The notes: generated by a model not told the origin, from the sequence alone. Positions 7,164-17,289 are shown, numbered from the stretch's first letter. The stretch: DNA of 32,516 bases from Alteromonadaceae bacterium (GCA_013216015.1 JABSOI010000069.1:1-32516), one strand, 5' to 3'. A program made the numbers and translations.

Positions 7164-9173
7164 CTAGTCTTTACTGATCACAACATCAGATTGTGGAATA
7201 GAGCAACAGGCTAAAATATATCCTTCCTTTTTTTCGTCATCAGTTAAGCCATCATCAGCAAGTTGTTTTACCTGACCACTTTTTAACTTAACGATACAAG
7301 ACCCGCACATACCAGCCCGACAAGAATAGTTTAAGATCAAACCAGCGTCTTCACCTTGTTCAAGTAAAGATTTTTGATTATTCCCCTGATATTTTTTCCC
7401 CCATGATTCAAAAACAATGGAAACCTTTTTATTTGTGACCGCTTGTTCGACAGAAGCGTTTTCATCCTTGTTATCAGCACTGTGGTTTTCACTGTGGCTC
7501 TCACTATTGCTATCAGGCGCTTTGCGGTAGCCAAAACTTTCGAAATGATATTGCTCCTCAGGTAAACCTTGTGCCAGTAAAAGTTTTTTTGCACTGTTTC
7601 TAAATCCCTCTGGCCCGCAAACATAAACTTCACGCTGCACCAGGTCCGGGATGTTTTTTAACATTTGGCCTGATATATGACCTTGATAGTCTTGCCATTG
7701 CGGTGATGCTCTGCGGGTTAAGGTATATAAAATCTGACAGTTACCGTGTTGTTTTGCCAGTGCCGATATTTCATTTAATGCAATTAGATCCCGTTCACTT
7801 TTGGCACTGTGAAAAAATACAACATCGTTATCAATTGCTTGGTCAGCCATTGCCTTTAACATAGCTAGCATGGGGGTAATACCGCTGCCAGCAGAAAGCA
7901 ATAGTACTTTATTTGAATTATCTGACTTATTTAACTCATTTGATTTAGGCTGATGAAAATTGCCGGCAGGTGGTTTTGCTTGTAAAACGTCGCCAACTTT
8001 AAAGTGGTCATGTAAATAAATTGATACTCTTCCACCAGGTATTCTCTTTACGGTAATACTGAGCATTTCAGGTCGAGTAGGTGACGATGACAGGGTATAA
8101 ACACCTGAAACGTTTTTATCATTGATATTCAATATAATCGGTAAATGTTGTCCGGCAAGATAAGTTATTTTATTGATGCCTGCTTGCTGTGAAAAAGTGT
8201 CTGGTAATTCATTTTTAAAAATGAAGGTTTTTACATCGGGAGTTTCATTAATAATTTGTTTGCATTGCAGGGGGAATTGTTTGGGATATTTTATCGAACT
8301 CTCACAGGGTTCAGTAACTGTTGATTTTACTGAATCTTTGTCGGCTGTAACACTGATAAACAAAGGTGGTTCTTTGTAACCCATTACAATTATTGGATCA
8401 TTGGCCTTAATTTGTCCCTGATTCAAAGGAACTAAGTTTTGACCAAACATTACATCACCTGAAGCTATTTTCCTGTAAGATTTTAAGCTTTTTAAAGGCT
8501 CTAAATTCGGATGTTTTTCGCCTGTTAAAGGATCAACCGTAGTTAAAATGCAACGAGAACAGGGATTGGTCAACTCAAATTCAACTTCACCAATGCGAAT
8601 ACGTTGCCAGGTATCTTCGGTAAAAGCCTGACAACCTGCAACGACTACATTTGGACGAAATCTTGACATCTCGAATGAAATTCCGCTTCGTTGGTTTAAA
8701 TCTGCCAGCGAATTTTCAGAAATTAGCAATAAGGGATAACCGTCTGCAAATGCCACCTGAGACGTTTTGTTTTTCACCAATCTTTTTGACTCATCGCCAA
8801 AATACAGTAATTGGCAAGGTTTATTGAGATAGTCACTAAACCAAAAATCGTAACTAGCCTGGCAATGCTGTGCGCTTATTGTATCTTTCCAGACAGATAC
8901 ATTTTGATAACTTTGACTGAAAGTACGGTAGTTAATTGATAAAACCGGCATATTGGGTGCCGTAAGCATTAAACCAGTTGCGGTAATATTAGCTTGAATT
9001 AAACACAATTTAGGCTCGGTGCGTGCGGAGATAAATTGCCCTTTGTTATCCGTGATAACGAATCGGCGATCGGAACTAAGGCCATATTCATCTACCCAGC
9101 TTGTAGATAATTGAACACCTGCGCTGGATTTTATTGGATATATATTTATTTGAGCTAGGTTTATCGTCGACAA
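7164..9173 (-). CDS. MOSC / ferredoxin-NAD(P)H reductase / 2Fe-2S fusion oxidoreductase
   Basis: 669 residues with four modules. (1) MOSC N-terminal barrel (INIYPIKSSAGV, DRRFVI). (2) MOSC domain with the presumed molybdenum-ligand cysteine in NPCSRCILTTVDP. (3) FNR-type reductase: flavin-binding GVYTLSSSPTR, NAD(P)-binding LLLSAGSGITPMLAM and the CGPEGF motif. (4) C-terminal plant-type 2Fe-2S ferredoxin with C618, C623, C626 and C656. A low-complexity Ser/Glu/Asn linker (SNSESHSENHSADNKDENAS) joins modules 3 and 4. The MOSC part matches YcbX-like molybdenum-cofactor proteins that reduce N-hydroxylated compounds. Here the electron-transfer chain (NAD(P)H to flavin to 2Fe-2S to Mo) would be carried on one polypeptide. 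It is probably cytoplasmic, as no signal peptide is seen. It is transcribed divergently from mpl. The true substrate is unknown. Confidence 0.9.
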   Translation of the reverse strand: MSTINLAQINIYPIKSSAGVQLSTSWVDEYGLSSDRRFVITDNKGQFISARTEPKLCLIQANITATGLMLTAPNMPVLSINYRTFSQSYQNVSVWKDTISAQHCQASYDFWFSDYLNKPCQLLYFGDESKRLVKNKTSQVAFADGYPLLLISENSLADLNQRSGISFEMSRFRPNVVVAGCQAFTEDTWQRIRIGEVEFELTNPCSRCILTTVDPLTGEKHPNLEPLKSLKSYRKIASGDVMFGQNLVPLNQGQIKANDPIIVMGYKEPPLFISVTADKDSVKSTVTEPCESSIKYPKQFPLQCKQIINETPDVKTFIFKNELPDTFSQQAGINKITYLAGQHLPIILNINDKNVSGVYTLSSSPTRPEMLSITVKRIPGGRVSIYLHDHFKVGDVLQAKPPAGNFHQPKSNELNKSDNSNKVLLLSAGSGITPMLAMLKAMADQAIDNDVVFFHSAKSERDLIALNEISALAKQHGNCQILYTLTRRASPQWQDYQGHISGQMLKNIPDLVQREVYVCGPEGFRNSAKKLLLAQGLPEEQYHFESFGYRKAPDSNSESHSENHSADNKDENASVEQAVTNKKVSIVFESWGKKYQGNNQKSLLEQGEDAGLILNYSCRAGMCGSCIVKLKSGQVKQLADDGLTDDEKKEGYILACCSIPQSDVVISKD

Positions 9174-9419
9174 GGTTGAGTCCTTTATTTGGTATTTTGA
9201 ATTATTTTAGTGTTAAGCGTTCAGTATTAAGTTTTAGGTGTTAACGGTTAAGTCTTTATGGAATAATTTGCAGAGTGAGAACATTTATTTAGTTAACTTT
9301 TTAACTGTCAGCAGATCATTATTCAGGTATATTGGCTAAAAACATACTCAAAACGGTATCTTTAAATTGCTTGGGTATAATAACAAACAATTTTAACTTA
9401 GGCTTTTATTTTAAATTTA

Positions 9420-10853
9420 ATGAAACATATTCATATCTTAGGTATTTGTGGCACTTTTATGGGCGGAATTGCCGCAATAGCCAAACAATTAGGTTTTCGT
9501 GTTTCAGGTTGTGATGCTAATGTTTATCCACCAATGAGCACGCAACTTGAACAGTTAGGCATTGAATTGATGCAAGGCTATCGTGTTGAACACCTGGATG
9601 ATCAACCCGATCTGGTTATTGTTGGTAATGCGATGAGTCGTGGCAATGTTATGGTTGAATATGTGCTTGATCGTAATATTGAATATACTTCCGGTCCGCA
9701 ATGGTTGTTGGAAAATGTACTGAAAGACCGTTGGGTAGTTGCTGTTTCCGGTACTCATGGTAAAACAACCACCAGCAGTATGATCGCCTGGATTTTAGAA
9801 TACGCACAAATGTCTCCGGGCTATTTAATTGGTGGTGTACCACAAAACTTTGCCAGCTCAGCACGATTGGGAGAAGCACCTTTTTTTGTGATTGAAGCAG
9901 ACGAATACGATACCGCTTTTTTTGATAAACGCTCTAAGTTTGTTCATTACCGACCACGTACTCTGGTTATCAATAATCTGGAATTTGATCACGCTGATAT
10001 TTTTAATGATCTCAGTGATATTCAACGACAATTTCATCATTTAATCAGAATGGTGCCAGGCAATGGTTTAATTTTGTCACCTGAAAATGAACAAGCCATT
10101 ACTGACACCCTAAAAATGGGCTGTTGGACGCCTACTGAGTTCAGCAGTGACATTAGTCTTTCAAAAGAATTGCCTCAGTCAGCTTCACGATCAGAAAATG
10201 ACGAAGGCTGGACGGCAGAAAAGCTAACCGCAGATGGAAGTCAGTTTATTGTTCGTTTTAACAATAAAAAACAAGGTACAGTAAAATGGAACTTAATCGG
10301 TGATTTCAATATTGAAAATGCCCTGATGGCGATAGCTGCTGCTCGTCATGCGGGAGTTCCCAGCCAAGTTGGTATTGAAGCTCTGGCTGAATTTATTAAT
10401 ACTAAAAGACGTCTGGAGCTTCGCGGAACGGTAAATAACAGTGCCATGACTAATGTAAAAGTCTATGATGATTTTGCCCACCATCCAACCGCTATTGCTA
10501 AAACATTAGCTGCGGTAAGAGCTAATGTGGGTGATAAGGGAATTATTGCCGTATTAGAGCCAAGATCAAACACAATGAAAAGTGGTGTTCATAAAGATAC
10601 TTTAGCAACATCGTTAAGTGATGCAGACCAAGTTTTTGTTTTTCAAGGAGAACAAGTTCAATGGTCTGTGGATGATTTGATTTATCAGTGCCATCAACCT
10701 TGTATGGTTGAAAATAATATAGAAGAACTGGTAAACAAAGTAGCCTCTATGGCTAAAACTGATGATACCATTGTGGTAATGAGTAATGGCGGTTTCGGCG
10801 GCTTTCATGATAAATTATTAACGAAACTAATTATTAACGAAACTAATTACTAA
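9420..10853 (+). CDS. mpl: UDP-N-acetylmuramate:L-alanyl-gamma-D-glutamyl-meso-diaminopimelate ligase
   Basis: 477 residues, normal length for Mpl. The N-terminus KHIHILGICGTFMGGIA is the Mur-ligase Rossmann loop in the Mpl form. The ATP-binding loop GTHGKTTTSS is near residues 111-120, and the central EADEYDTAFFDKRSKF and the C-terminal DDFAHHPTAI motif are typical of the family. The enzyme reattaches recovered murein tripeptide to UDP-MurNAc in cell-wall recycling, in the cytoplasm. No strong ribosome site precedes ATG 9420, but the conserved N-terminus fixes the start. The end carries an unusual tail, IINETNY, produced by a 16-17-bp duplication around 10816-10850. ubiX follows 122 bp later. 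Confidence 0.96.
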   Translation: MKHIHILGICGTFMGGIAAIAKQLGFRVSGCDANVYPPMSTQLEQLGIELMQGYRVEHLDDQPDLVIVGNAMSRGNVMVEYVLDRNIEYTSGPQWLLENVLKDRWVVAVSGTHGKTTTSSMIAWILEYAQMSPGYLIGGVPQNFASSARLGEAPFFVIEADEYDTAFFDKRSKFVHYRPRTLVINNLEFDHADIFNDLSDIQRQFHHLIRMVPGNGLILSPENEQAITDTLKMGCWTPTEFSSDISLSKELPQSASRSENDEGWTAEKLTADGSQFIVRFNNKKQGTVKWNLIGDFNIENALMAIAAARHAGVPSQVGIEALAEFINTKRRLELRGTVNNSAMTNVKVYDDFAHHPTAIAKTLAAVRANVGDKGIIAVLEPRSNTMKSGVHKDTLATSLSDADQVFVFQGEQVQWSVDDLIYQCHQPCMVENNIEELVNKVASMAKTDDTIVVMSNGGFGGFHDKLLTKLIINETNY

Positions 10854-10885
10854 CAAAATAAAACTAAACTAAAAACCGTGTAGTT

Positions 10886-10920
10886 TTGTAGGATGGGTTA
10901 GCCGCTGGTGTAATCCATCA
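10886..10920. repeat. REP-like short palindrome, copy 1
   Basis: 35-bp unit with arms GATGGGTTA and TAATCCATC (one G-T pair) around a 10-nt loop. It shares its first 18 bases with the copy at 27011-27045. It lies in the mpl-ubiX gap. Confidence 0.75.
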
Positions 10921-10975
10921 ATCAACTTACTAAAAAATAAACAATGATAAATATTTATTGATAGGATTTTCGATT

Positions 10976-11596
10976 GTGTCTAAGTTCAAAAAAAAAATTA
11001 CCTTAGCAATCACCGGAGCATCAGGCTCTGCTTATGCACTGCGTTTGTTAGAATGTTTAGTCTCAGCTAATTATCAAGTTTACCTGTTGTGTTCAAGTGC
11101 TGCACGTATAGTATTTGACACAGAAGTAGGTTTGAAAATTCCAGCTTCGCCAGATGCGGCAAGCCAGTTTTTAACCGAAAAATTTAACGCACAGCCAGAG
11201 CAAATTACCGTTTTTGGTAAAGAGCAATGGTTTTCACCGGTAGCTTCTGGTTCAGCGGCGCCAAAACAAATGATCGTTTGTCCATGTTCAACAGGAACGC
11301 TGGCAGCCATTAGTCAGGGAATGAGTGATAATTTAATAGAAAGGGCCGCTGACGTTGTAATTAAAGAACGTGGTCAACTTATTTTAGTGCCGCGAGAAAC
11401 ACCATTTTCAACCATTCATTTACAAAATATGCTGACCCTGTCTCAAATGGGCGTCACCATTATGCCAGCGGCACCGGGTTTTTATCATGAGCCTAAATCT
11501 ATTAACGATTTAATCGATTTTATGGTGGGTCGTATGTTAGATCATTTAGGTATAAAACAGGAAATTATGCCACGTTGGGGTTATTCAAATAACTAG
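10976..11596 (+). CDS. ubiX: UbiX flavin prenyltransferase
   Basis: 206 residues from GTG 10976, preceded by AGGA at 10962-10965. An upstream TTG at 10958 is in frame but lacks a ribosome site. The N-terminal [18 protein letters not shown] is the flavin-binding loop. [27 protein letters not shown] and [17 protein letters not shown] are core UbiX/Pad1 motifs. The protein prenylates reduced FMN to make the cofactor of UbiD-type decarboxylases, which act in ubiquinone synthesis. It follows mpl, an arrangement I recall from related gammaproteobacteria. The REP-like palindrome between them may separate the transcripts. Confidence 0.95.
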   Translation: MSKFKKKITLAITGASGSAYALRLLECLVSANYQVYLLCSSAARIVFDTEVGLKIPASPDAASQFLTEKFNAQPEQITVFGKEQWFSPVASGSAAPKQMIVCPCSTGTLAAISQGMSDNLIERAADVVIKERGQLILVPRETPFSTIHLQNMLTLSQMGVTIMPAAPGFYHEPKSINDLIDFMVGRMLDHLGIKQEIMPRWGYSNN

Positions 11597-11648
11597 TGCC
11601 CATTCGGAAACGGATGTCTACTGTGAACGTCCTTTTGACGCAGCCTGA

Positions 11649-12257
11649 ACATTATTAAATAAAATCAACCATTTAGTTGCTAATTACAGTTTATTTGATT
11701 ATATTTTTGAAAACAGGGCTAAGGCGCAATGGGCGACAGGAAAACAATATAGCCGTGCTGATTATCTTGCCATGACGATAGAATGTGGAGAACGTGTTTT
11801 GTACGCGGTTTACAAAATATATTGGCGGGGTGATTTAGGTGTATCCAGTATACGCACGAAATATTTGAGACGCTATGTGCAGGCCTGCAATTGGTTAACC
11901 ATGGTTGATGATAGAATATTAACCGCAAACGGAATACGGGCATTGCGATAATTAATTTATCAGTTGGGAGGTACAGATATTGCCATTTCGATTCGAGGTA
12001 AGTTGATGGAATTATTTGAACATTTATTTAGAAGCAATGTACTATTTAAAGATGCAGGAAACCCTCCTGTACCTGATAAACCAAAATTAGTGTTAGAAAA
12101 CGTTATCGACAGCATAGAGTTGTGGGTAATTAAACGAATAGTCACGTCAAACCATGAAGGCCTGTACGATTTAAGTCGGCTGTTGAAAAAGGTAGAAAAC
12201 AAAGGAGCTGCGTCTTTTAAAAAAATAAGCCGTGATGTGGTCAGCTTATTTTTGTAA
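11649..12257 (+). pseudogene. Unrecognised gene with an internal stop
   Basis: One reading frame continues from 11649 to the TAA at 12255-12257, broken only by TAA at 11949-11951. The upstream part contains protein-like sequence such as DYIFENRAKAQWATGKQY and YLRRYVQACNWLTMVDDR. The downstream part (from about 11952) contains RGKLMELFEHLFRS and PPVPDKPKLVLENVIDSIEL. An ATG at 11614, in another frame after GGAAACGG, could be the original start if a frameshift followed. The compositional continuity across the stop suggests one gene of about 200 residues, but I do not recognise the family. The upstream boundary carries a 15-base sequence (TAACTAGTGCCCATT) also found at 31632. Mobile element copy C begins 9 bp after the final stop. 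Confidence 0.5.
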
Positions 12258-12266
12258 CACTACTTA

Positions 12267-12425
12267 TACCCGTTACCTTTCAAAATGCGGGAATTTGAGG
12301 TGAATTAAAAAGCATAGTTACAAGACGCTGATTCGCCGGATAAGTTATTCTTATTTAAGATTCAGCAACGCAGTAAATATGTTTTTTAAACGAATCAAAA
12401 CCTGCATTTTGAATGGTGATGGGTA
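12267..12425 (-). mobile_element. MITE-like element, copy C
   Basis: Looks identical to copy A in reverse orientation, flanked by TA at 12265-12266 and 12426-12427. It lies just after the unrecognised broken gene and does not interrupt a reading frame that I can see. Confidence 0.92.
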
Positions 12426-12706
12426 TATGTGTATCGGTTCAAATCTGATCTTGCAGTTTACGATTTTAGGTTAGATCAGATTGGACAATCTAATATTCCC
12501 TTTTACCACATAGCGGTCAAAAATTGAGATTAAAAACACCTCTGAATTATGATAACTATTGCCAGCAATAGCTGACATCAGCATAATTTTTATATCTCGC
12601 TTTCGCCCCATACCGACTTAGATAATTAAAGTTGATATTGGTGAATGTTTAATTTTTAAGATACATTTTCTTATCCGAGCTAAGTTTAAAAATTCTAATT
12701 TTACGA

Positions 12707-12735
12707 AAAAATGGCCAGCAATGCTGGCCATTTTT
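12707..12735 (-). terminator. Bidirectional intrinsic terminator of the GH16 gene
   Basis: 13-bp perfect stem AAAAATGGCCAGC / GCTGGCCATTTTT with a 3-nt loop. Read leftward it ends in a T-run and sits 33 bp beyond the laminarinase stop codon. The remaining sequence from 12428 to 12700 shows no gene. Confidence 0.85.
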
Positions 12736-12767
12736 GTCGTTCACATTACTACGTTTATAGTGAATGC

Positions 12768-14441
12768 TTAGTCTTGGTAAACACGGATATAATCTATATA
12801 CATACGTTGTGTAGTAAAGTTCGCGTGGTCAGGGTCACCTGGCCAGTTGCCACCAACCGCTAAGTTAAATAAAAACCAAAATGGCTGGTCGTATACGTAT
12901 TCACCAAATTGTTCCACTTGGGCTTTGGTAACACTGTAAAATTGCGTATTATCAACAAACCAGGTTATGCCATTGGCATCCCATTCAATCGCATAAACAT
13001 GATAATCTTGATCGATACTATTGTTGTGAACTAAATGTCCATTGATTGGCGTATTGCCTGAATAACCAGGACCATGCAAGGCACCAGAAGTGACATTATT
13101 GGTATTTACATGTTCCATAATATCTATTTCGCCACCTTGTGGCCAACCTTGGGTATTAAAGTTATCACCTAACATCCAAAATGCTGGCCAAATACCTTGC
13201 TCACGAGGTAATTTCATCCGAGCTTCCAGACGACCGTACTTAAATGATTTTTTATGCTGAGTGGTTATTTTTCCAGAAGTATAGCCACAATTACCGCCGT
13301 GCCAGCAAGCTCCACCTTCTTCTTGGCGCGCTTCAATAACCAGTACATTACTATTGACTTGGGCATCAAACTCAATGCCAATATTGCTACCGTTTGAATA
13401 CCACTGTAATTCGTTATTACCATTACCACTGCCGCCTACTTCAAGGTTCCATACCGAAGTATCGATAGTATTAAACTCGTCACTCCAAGCAAGGTTAGGC
13501 TCTTGTGGACCCTCACCACCAGGTACAATTTCAATCCAATTAAAGTTCCAATCGCTGCTTGCGGCAAAAACACCTAGGCTGTATTCGCCAGACGTTAGGT
13601 GAGTTTCTAAAGTTACCGTTTGCCAGTTTTGCCAGCCACCGGTATTGGGAATAGCTATACTGCCTAGCGCTATATTGCCGCCATTGAGGTCAATATTGGC
13701 TTGGCCACCGGTTGTGCTAGCAACACGCATTTTTATTTGATAATTTCCTGTGGTGGTAATATTTACATTATCGTAGGATAACCATTCACCTGCTTCGATC
13801 CAACCGACATTAAAACCACCGCCAGTATCTGTGGTAGCTCCTATGTCAACGTCGTCGGTGCGATAAGCAGCACCGGTATTGCCAGTACTTAAATCATTAA
13901 AAGCGGTATAATCTTCTGCTTGAAACACAAGCGAGTCAGATTGCTCTAGCGCTTCTACCTTGATCCAATTAAAGTTCCAGCCACTGCTTTTGGAAAAAAC
14001 GCCTAAGTCAAATATTCCGGCAGTTAAATTTACATCTGCTGTGATGGTTTGCCAATTTTGCCAGCCGCCGGTATTTGGAATGGTAAAGTCTGCCAGTATT
14101 TGTGAACCCGCATCTAAATCTACTGTTACTTGACCGCCATTAGGGCTCGCGACCCTTAAACTGATGCGATATGTACCCGCTTGGGTAATATTGAGGTTTT
14201 GATAACTTAACCATTCATTAGCTGCTATCCAGCCAACATTAAAACCACCGTTTTGATCGCTACTTGCTTCTATATCAACATCGTCACTGCGATAAGCCCC
14301 ACCAGTATTGCCTAGTGTGGTATCACTAAACGCGCTGTAATCTTCTGCTTCAAAGGTTTGCGCTTGTAATGACGGCAGTAAACTAAATATACCACTAAAA
14401 AGTAGCGCTTGTTTAAGCCGAGTATACTTGTGTTTTTTCAT
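12768..14441 (-). CDS. Secreted GH16 endo-beta-1,3-glucanase (laminarinase) with two CBM6 modules
   Basis: 557 residues. The signal peptide (LLFSGIFSLLPSLQAQ) is followed by two tandem CBM6-like carbohydrate-binding modules (about residues 28-150 and 172-300). Both contain the repeats AEDY..F, GAYR.DDVDI, GGFNVGWI and NTGGWQNWQT. The C-terminal GH16 domain (about 315-557) starts at LAWSDEF and has the catalytic motif GEIDIMEH, with E438 as presumed nucleophile, D440, and E443 as acid/base. GH16 enzymes of this form cut beta-1,3-glucans such as algal laminarin outside the cell. AAGGAC precedes the ATG, and a strong terminator follows. It is a single-gene unit with no SusD or transporter beside it. 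Confidence 0.93.
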   Translation of the reverse strand: MKKHKYTRLKQALLFSGIFSLLPSLQAQTFEAEDYSAFSDTTLGNTGGAYRSDDVDIEASSDQNGGFNVGWIAANEWLSYQNLNITQAGTYRISLRVASPNGGQVTVDLDAGSQILADFTIPNTGGWQNWQTITADVNLTAGIFDLGVFSKSSGWNFNWIKVEALEQSDSLVFQAEDYTAFNDLSTGNTGAAYRTDDVDIGATTDTGGGFNVGWIEAGEWLSYDNVNITTTGNYQIKMRVASTTGGQANIDLNGGNIALGSIAIPNTGGWQNWQTVTLETHLTSGEYSLGVFAASSDWNFNWIEIVPGGEGPQEPNLAWSDEFNTIDTSVWNLEVGGSGNGNNELQWYSNGSNIGIEFDAQVNSNVLVIEARQEEGGACWHGGNCGYTSGKITTQHKKSFKYGRLEARMKLPREQGIWPAFWMLGDNFNTQGWPQGGEIDIMEHVNTNNVTSGALHGPGYSGNTPINGHLVHNNSIDQDYHVYAIEWDANGITWFVDNTQFYSVTKAQVEQFGEYVYDQPFWFLFNLAVGGNWPGDPDHANFTTQRMYIDYIRVYQD

Positions 14442-15090
14442 TATTTTTGTCCTTGTTATTATTAGTTTTTATAACAGGTCGTAACATGATCGTTATAATT
14501 TTTATTGTAGGGCTTACATTATTCAGCTAAAAAGTTAGAAGGTTATTAGATTACATCCATGTTTTTTATTGGTAAGTAGCCCTACTATTCCATACCGGAA
14601 TAGTTCGTTAGTTATTCAGTTAGGGCTTTAATCAATCAATAGTTTTGTTTGATTATTGATCTGGCTTAAAAAAAATAACAGCCAATAACTTAGTCTGTGT
14701 ACGATTTTTATGCAAGCTATAATGTGACCTGTTAAGTTGTAATTTTACTTAAACCATTAACTTTTGATTTATATATATTTGTTGGTGTTGATTTACTGTT
14801 AGTTTATTATTGAACTTACTCGAACCTTTAGTCAGACGGTTAGAGTGAATTTGGGTTTTTAATTGGAAACTAATAATACTTATTGATAGTATTTAATGTC
14901 TTATCTGATGTTTTTCTTTTTAAACCGAAGAACAAAAAACCCAATCTTCTAGTCTGATGTAAATATTTCAAAAACACCACTCTAAATTGTCACAAAGTAA
15001 TAATTAATATTTTTAGACTCCCCTAGAATAAAGGGCTTCAAGAGGGATTTCCTAGGTATAATTAAAAATATTGCTACTTTAATACCTTAC
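14442..15090. other. Intergenic region upstream of the laminarinase
   Basis: 649 bp, AT-rich, expected to contain the laminarinase promoter. The only structured site I can support is the palindrome at 14584-14604. No gene was seen. Confidence 0.5.
14584..14604. promoter_or_regulatory. Candidate operator palindrome upstream of laminarinase
   Basis: ACTATTCC, a 5-nt spacer, then GGAATAGT: a perfect 8-bp dyad 143 bp before the laminarinase start codon. Position and symmetry fit a dimeric regulator site, but the regulator is unknown. Confidence 0.35.
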
Positions 15091-15480
15091 TTACAGTGAT
15101 TTTTCTTCACCTTCATTTAAAGTAATGATCATGGCATCGGTGACAATGCCGCTACTTTGGAAATGACCACTGATCACTTGACTGGTACCGTTAAACTCTG
15201 CGTTACGTCAAATGGACCACCAGTATTTTCAAAAAGACATAGGTGGTGGTTTCTACAAATTGCACGTGAATAGAACCACAGCGCAAATCTACAGTGACTT
15301 TCACATTGCTGGCAGGCACCAATAAAGGATCGGCAGGGTCTAAACCTTTACAATATATTGGCGGCGGCGGACCCGCAGAGTCTGTTGTTAATGGATAAGC
15401 ATTGGCAACTAATAATTGGAATGCCTCTGGGAACCAACGACCAGCATGAGGAGCATTAGCTAGCTTGTAAAAAGAAAAAA
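15091..15480 (-). pseudogene. Frameshifted remnant of an unrecognised gene
   Basis: Reading leftward, protein-like sequence runs from about 15480: FYKLANAPHAGRWFPEAF, then TTDSAGPPPPIYCKGLDP and VTVDLRCGSIHVQFVETTT. It then needs a frame change near 15225 (ENTGGPFDVT) and another near 15190 (NGTSQVISGHFQSSGIVTD) to reach a natural end, LNEGEEKSL, with stop at 15091-15093. A poly-T frameshift near 15475 may extend it further upstream. At least two frameshifts make it non-functional. I do not recognise the family. Confidence 0.55.
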
Positions 15481-15704
15481 ACTGTCTAAATCATATTTTA
15501 TGGAAACTATTCGCACAGAATCCCACACTAAAAGTGCGATGGATTAAATCAGCAATGATAATCATTGGAAAATATATGGCAAAACATTTGTGGCTAATGT
15601 CTATAAAGCGCACTTTGAACTAAACCGCTCGCGCGTTAATGGTGCTCTTTTCCCGTTCCGCGTATCTCACGAACATATTAATTCTTTTCTACTATTAAAC
15701 ATGA

Positions 15705-16539
15705 GGCATGTCGCCAGCACAAACGCTATTAACCATTGGTGCAGATACCAAATATTTAGGGGCCCGTTTAGGCGTAACCTTTGTGTTGCATACTTGGGGT
15801 AGTGCAATGACACATCATACGCATGTGCACGGCATTGTTCCTGGTGGTGGTTTGTCGCTTGATGGTGAACAATGGATATCCTGTAAATCAGGGTTCTTTT
15901 TACCTGTTTGTGTGTTATCTCGATTGTTTCGGCGTTTATATCTTGAGATGTTACGTGAAGCATTTGAACATCATCGCTTGTTGTTGTTCGGTGAATTCAA
16001 ACCCCTTGAGGAGGAAGCGCCTTTTACCGTGTGGCTAAATTCATTTCGACAAATTGGAGTGGGTGGTTTATGCCAAGCGACCATTTGCATGACCTAAAGC
16101 TGTGTTGGCTTACCTGTCTCGATATACCCATCGTGTTGCAATCGCTAACAGTCGACTTGTTGCAATGGATGATAAATCGGTGAGCTTTAAATGGAAAAAC
16201 TGTCAGGTAGAAGAACAACGACGCTATCGCACGATGACGCTTACTCAAGATGAATTTATCCGTCGATATTTAGTGCATGTATTACCTGATGGTTTTCATC
16301 GAATTCGGCATTATGGCTTAATTGCTAACACTAGGCGAAAAACCAATTTGGCTAAAGTAAGAGCCCTGTTAAAAGTACCACAGCCTATTAAAACCACCGT
16401 AGAAAACGCAAAAGATGAAATAAAAGCACATGAACAATCGCCAACCTTTGTTTGCCCACATTGTGGCTCAGCTATGGAGGTGATTGAGGTTTTACCGCAT
16501 ATGTATTTACCACGTGCACCGCCATTACGGTTGCATTAG
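15705..16539 (+). pseudogene. IS91-family (Y2, HUH) transposase, 5'-truncated and broken
   Basis: The frame from 15708 encodes LGARLGVTFVLHTWGSAMTHHTHVHGIV, the HUH metal motif (HTHVH) of IS91/ISCR transposases, then FFLPVCVLSRLFRRLYLEML. Near 16055 a frameshift is needed to continue as WVVYAKRPFA. TGA at 16090-16092 replaces the usual codon before PKAVLAYLSRYTHRVAI, the tyrosine-containing motif. The remainder reads FIRRYLVHVLPDGFHRIRHYGL and ends in a zinc-ribbon CPHCGSAMEVIE...PRAPP, the normal IS91 C-terminus. The N-terminal third is missing. Downstream DNA to about 16900 may be the rest of the element, but its end is not clear. Confidence 0.88.
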
Positions 16540-17289
16540 CAAATACAGGAGGGAAACGTAATGCTTCTATTATCGAACTTTATTGATAAGGGAGTTTTTT
16601 GGTCAACTCACTAAAAAATAGGATTAAGCGGTTATTAATGCGGGATATTTAATGAAAAACAGCCAATTACAAAACGATTTAGCACGAATTGTGATTATAA
16701 AAATAGAGACGTCCAACCAAGAAGCCAGTAGAACAACAGAGCAATCCCCATAGCACGGAGTGTGGTTCCCGCGGTTTCTTCATTGTAGGCCTTTTAGACA
16801 CCAGCCCTGTGAGTATGAGTGGTTGATAAGTTTGGTGTACTGGCTGGTATCTAAAAACCTTAACAAAGTGCGGTTGCGTATCAAATGTTTATGTCTGCTT
16901 ATGTTTCGAGAGCGGGCCTAATATTTAGTGATTTCAGTTAATATATTTGGTCGTCTTTGTGGTAAAAGCGACGCTTCTTATAGCTCGCTTTCGACCCTTA
17001 ACGAGTTAGGTTGTCAAAATTTTGTTTGATGAGGTTTTAATATTTGATATATTTTCTTATCCGAACAATGATAAAAATGGCCATTGTCACAAAAGTAATC
17101 AATTAAAAATTAATACTCCCCCCTGTGTTAGGTTAACAAAGTTCGCTTTAAAGGACATTAGCGTAAAAAATTTATCAATACTTTTTCTAATAGGCTATTA
17201 TCTATCTTTTAATAAAATGTAACCTTACGAGGTAGCTAACCTTGAACGGTCAACATAATAAGCTGTTAGCTGTCTTGGAGTATTTCTAA
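16540..17289. other. Probable IS91 3' flank and gene-free DNA
   Basis: 750 bp between the IS91 transposase remnant and the SUKH gene. An imperfect inverted pair (AGACACCAGCC near 16797 and GGCTGGTATCT near 16845) may be part of the IS end. A 66-codon open frame at 17022-17222 has no family features. A 7-bp complementary pair (AGCTAAC at 17233, GTTAGCT near 17264) precedes the SUKH gene. Confidence 0.4.

Noticed and set aside
17022-17222. 66-codon open frame before the SUKH gene
   Set aside because: No ribosome site or domain pattern; probably chance in AT-rich DNA.
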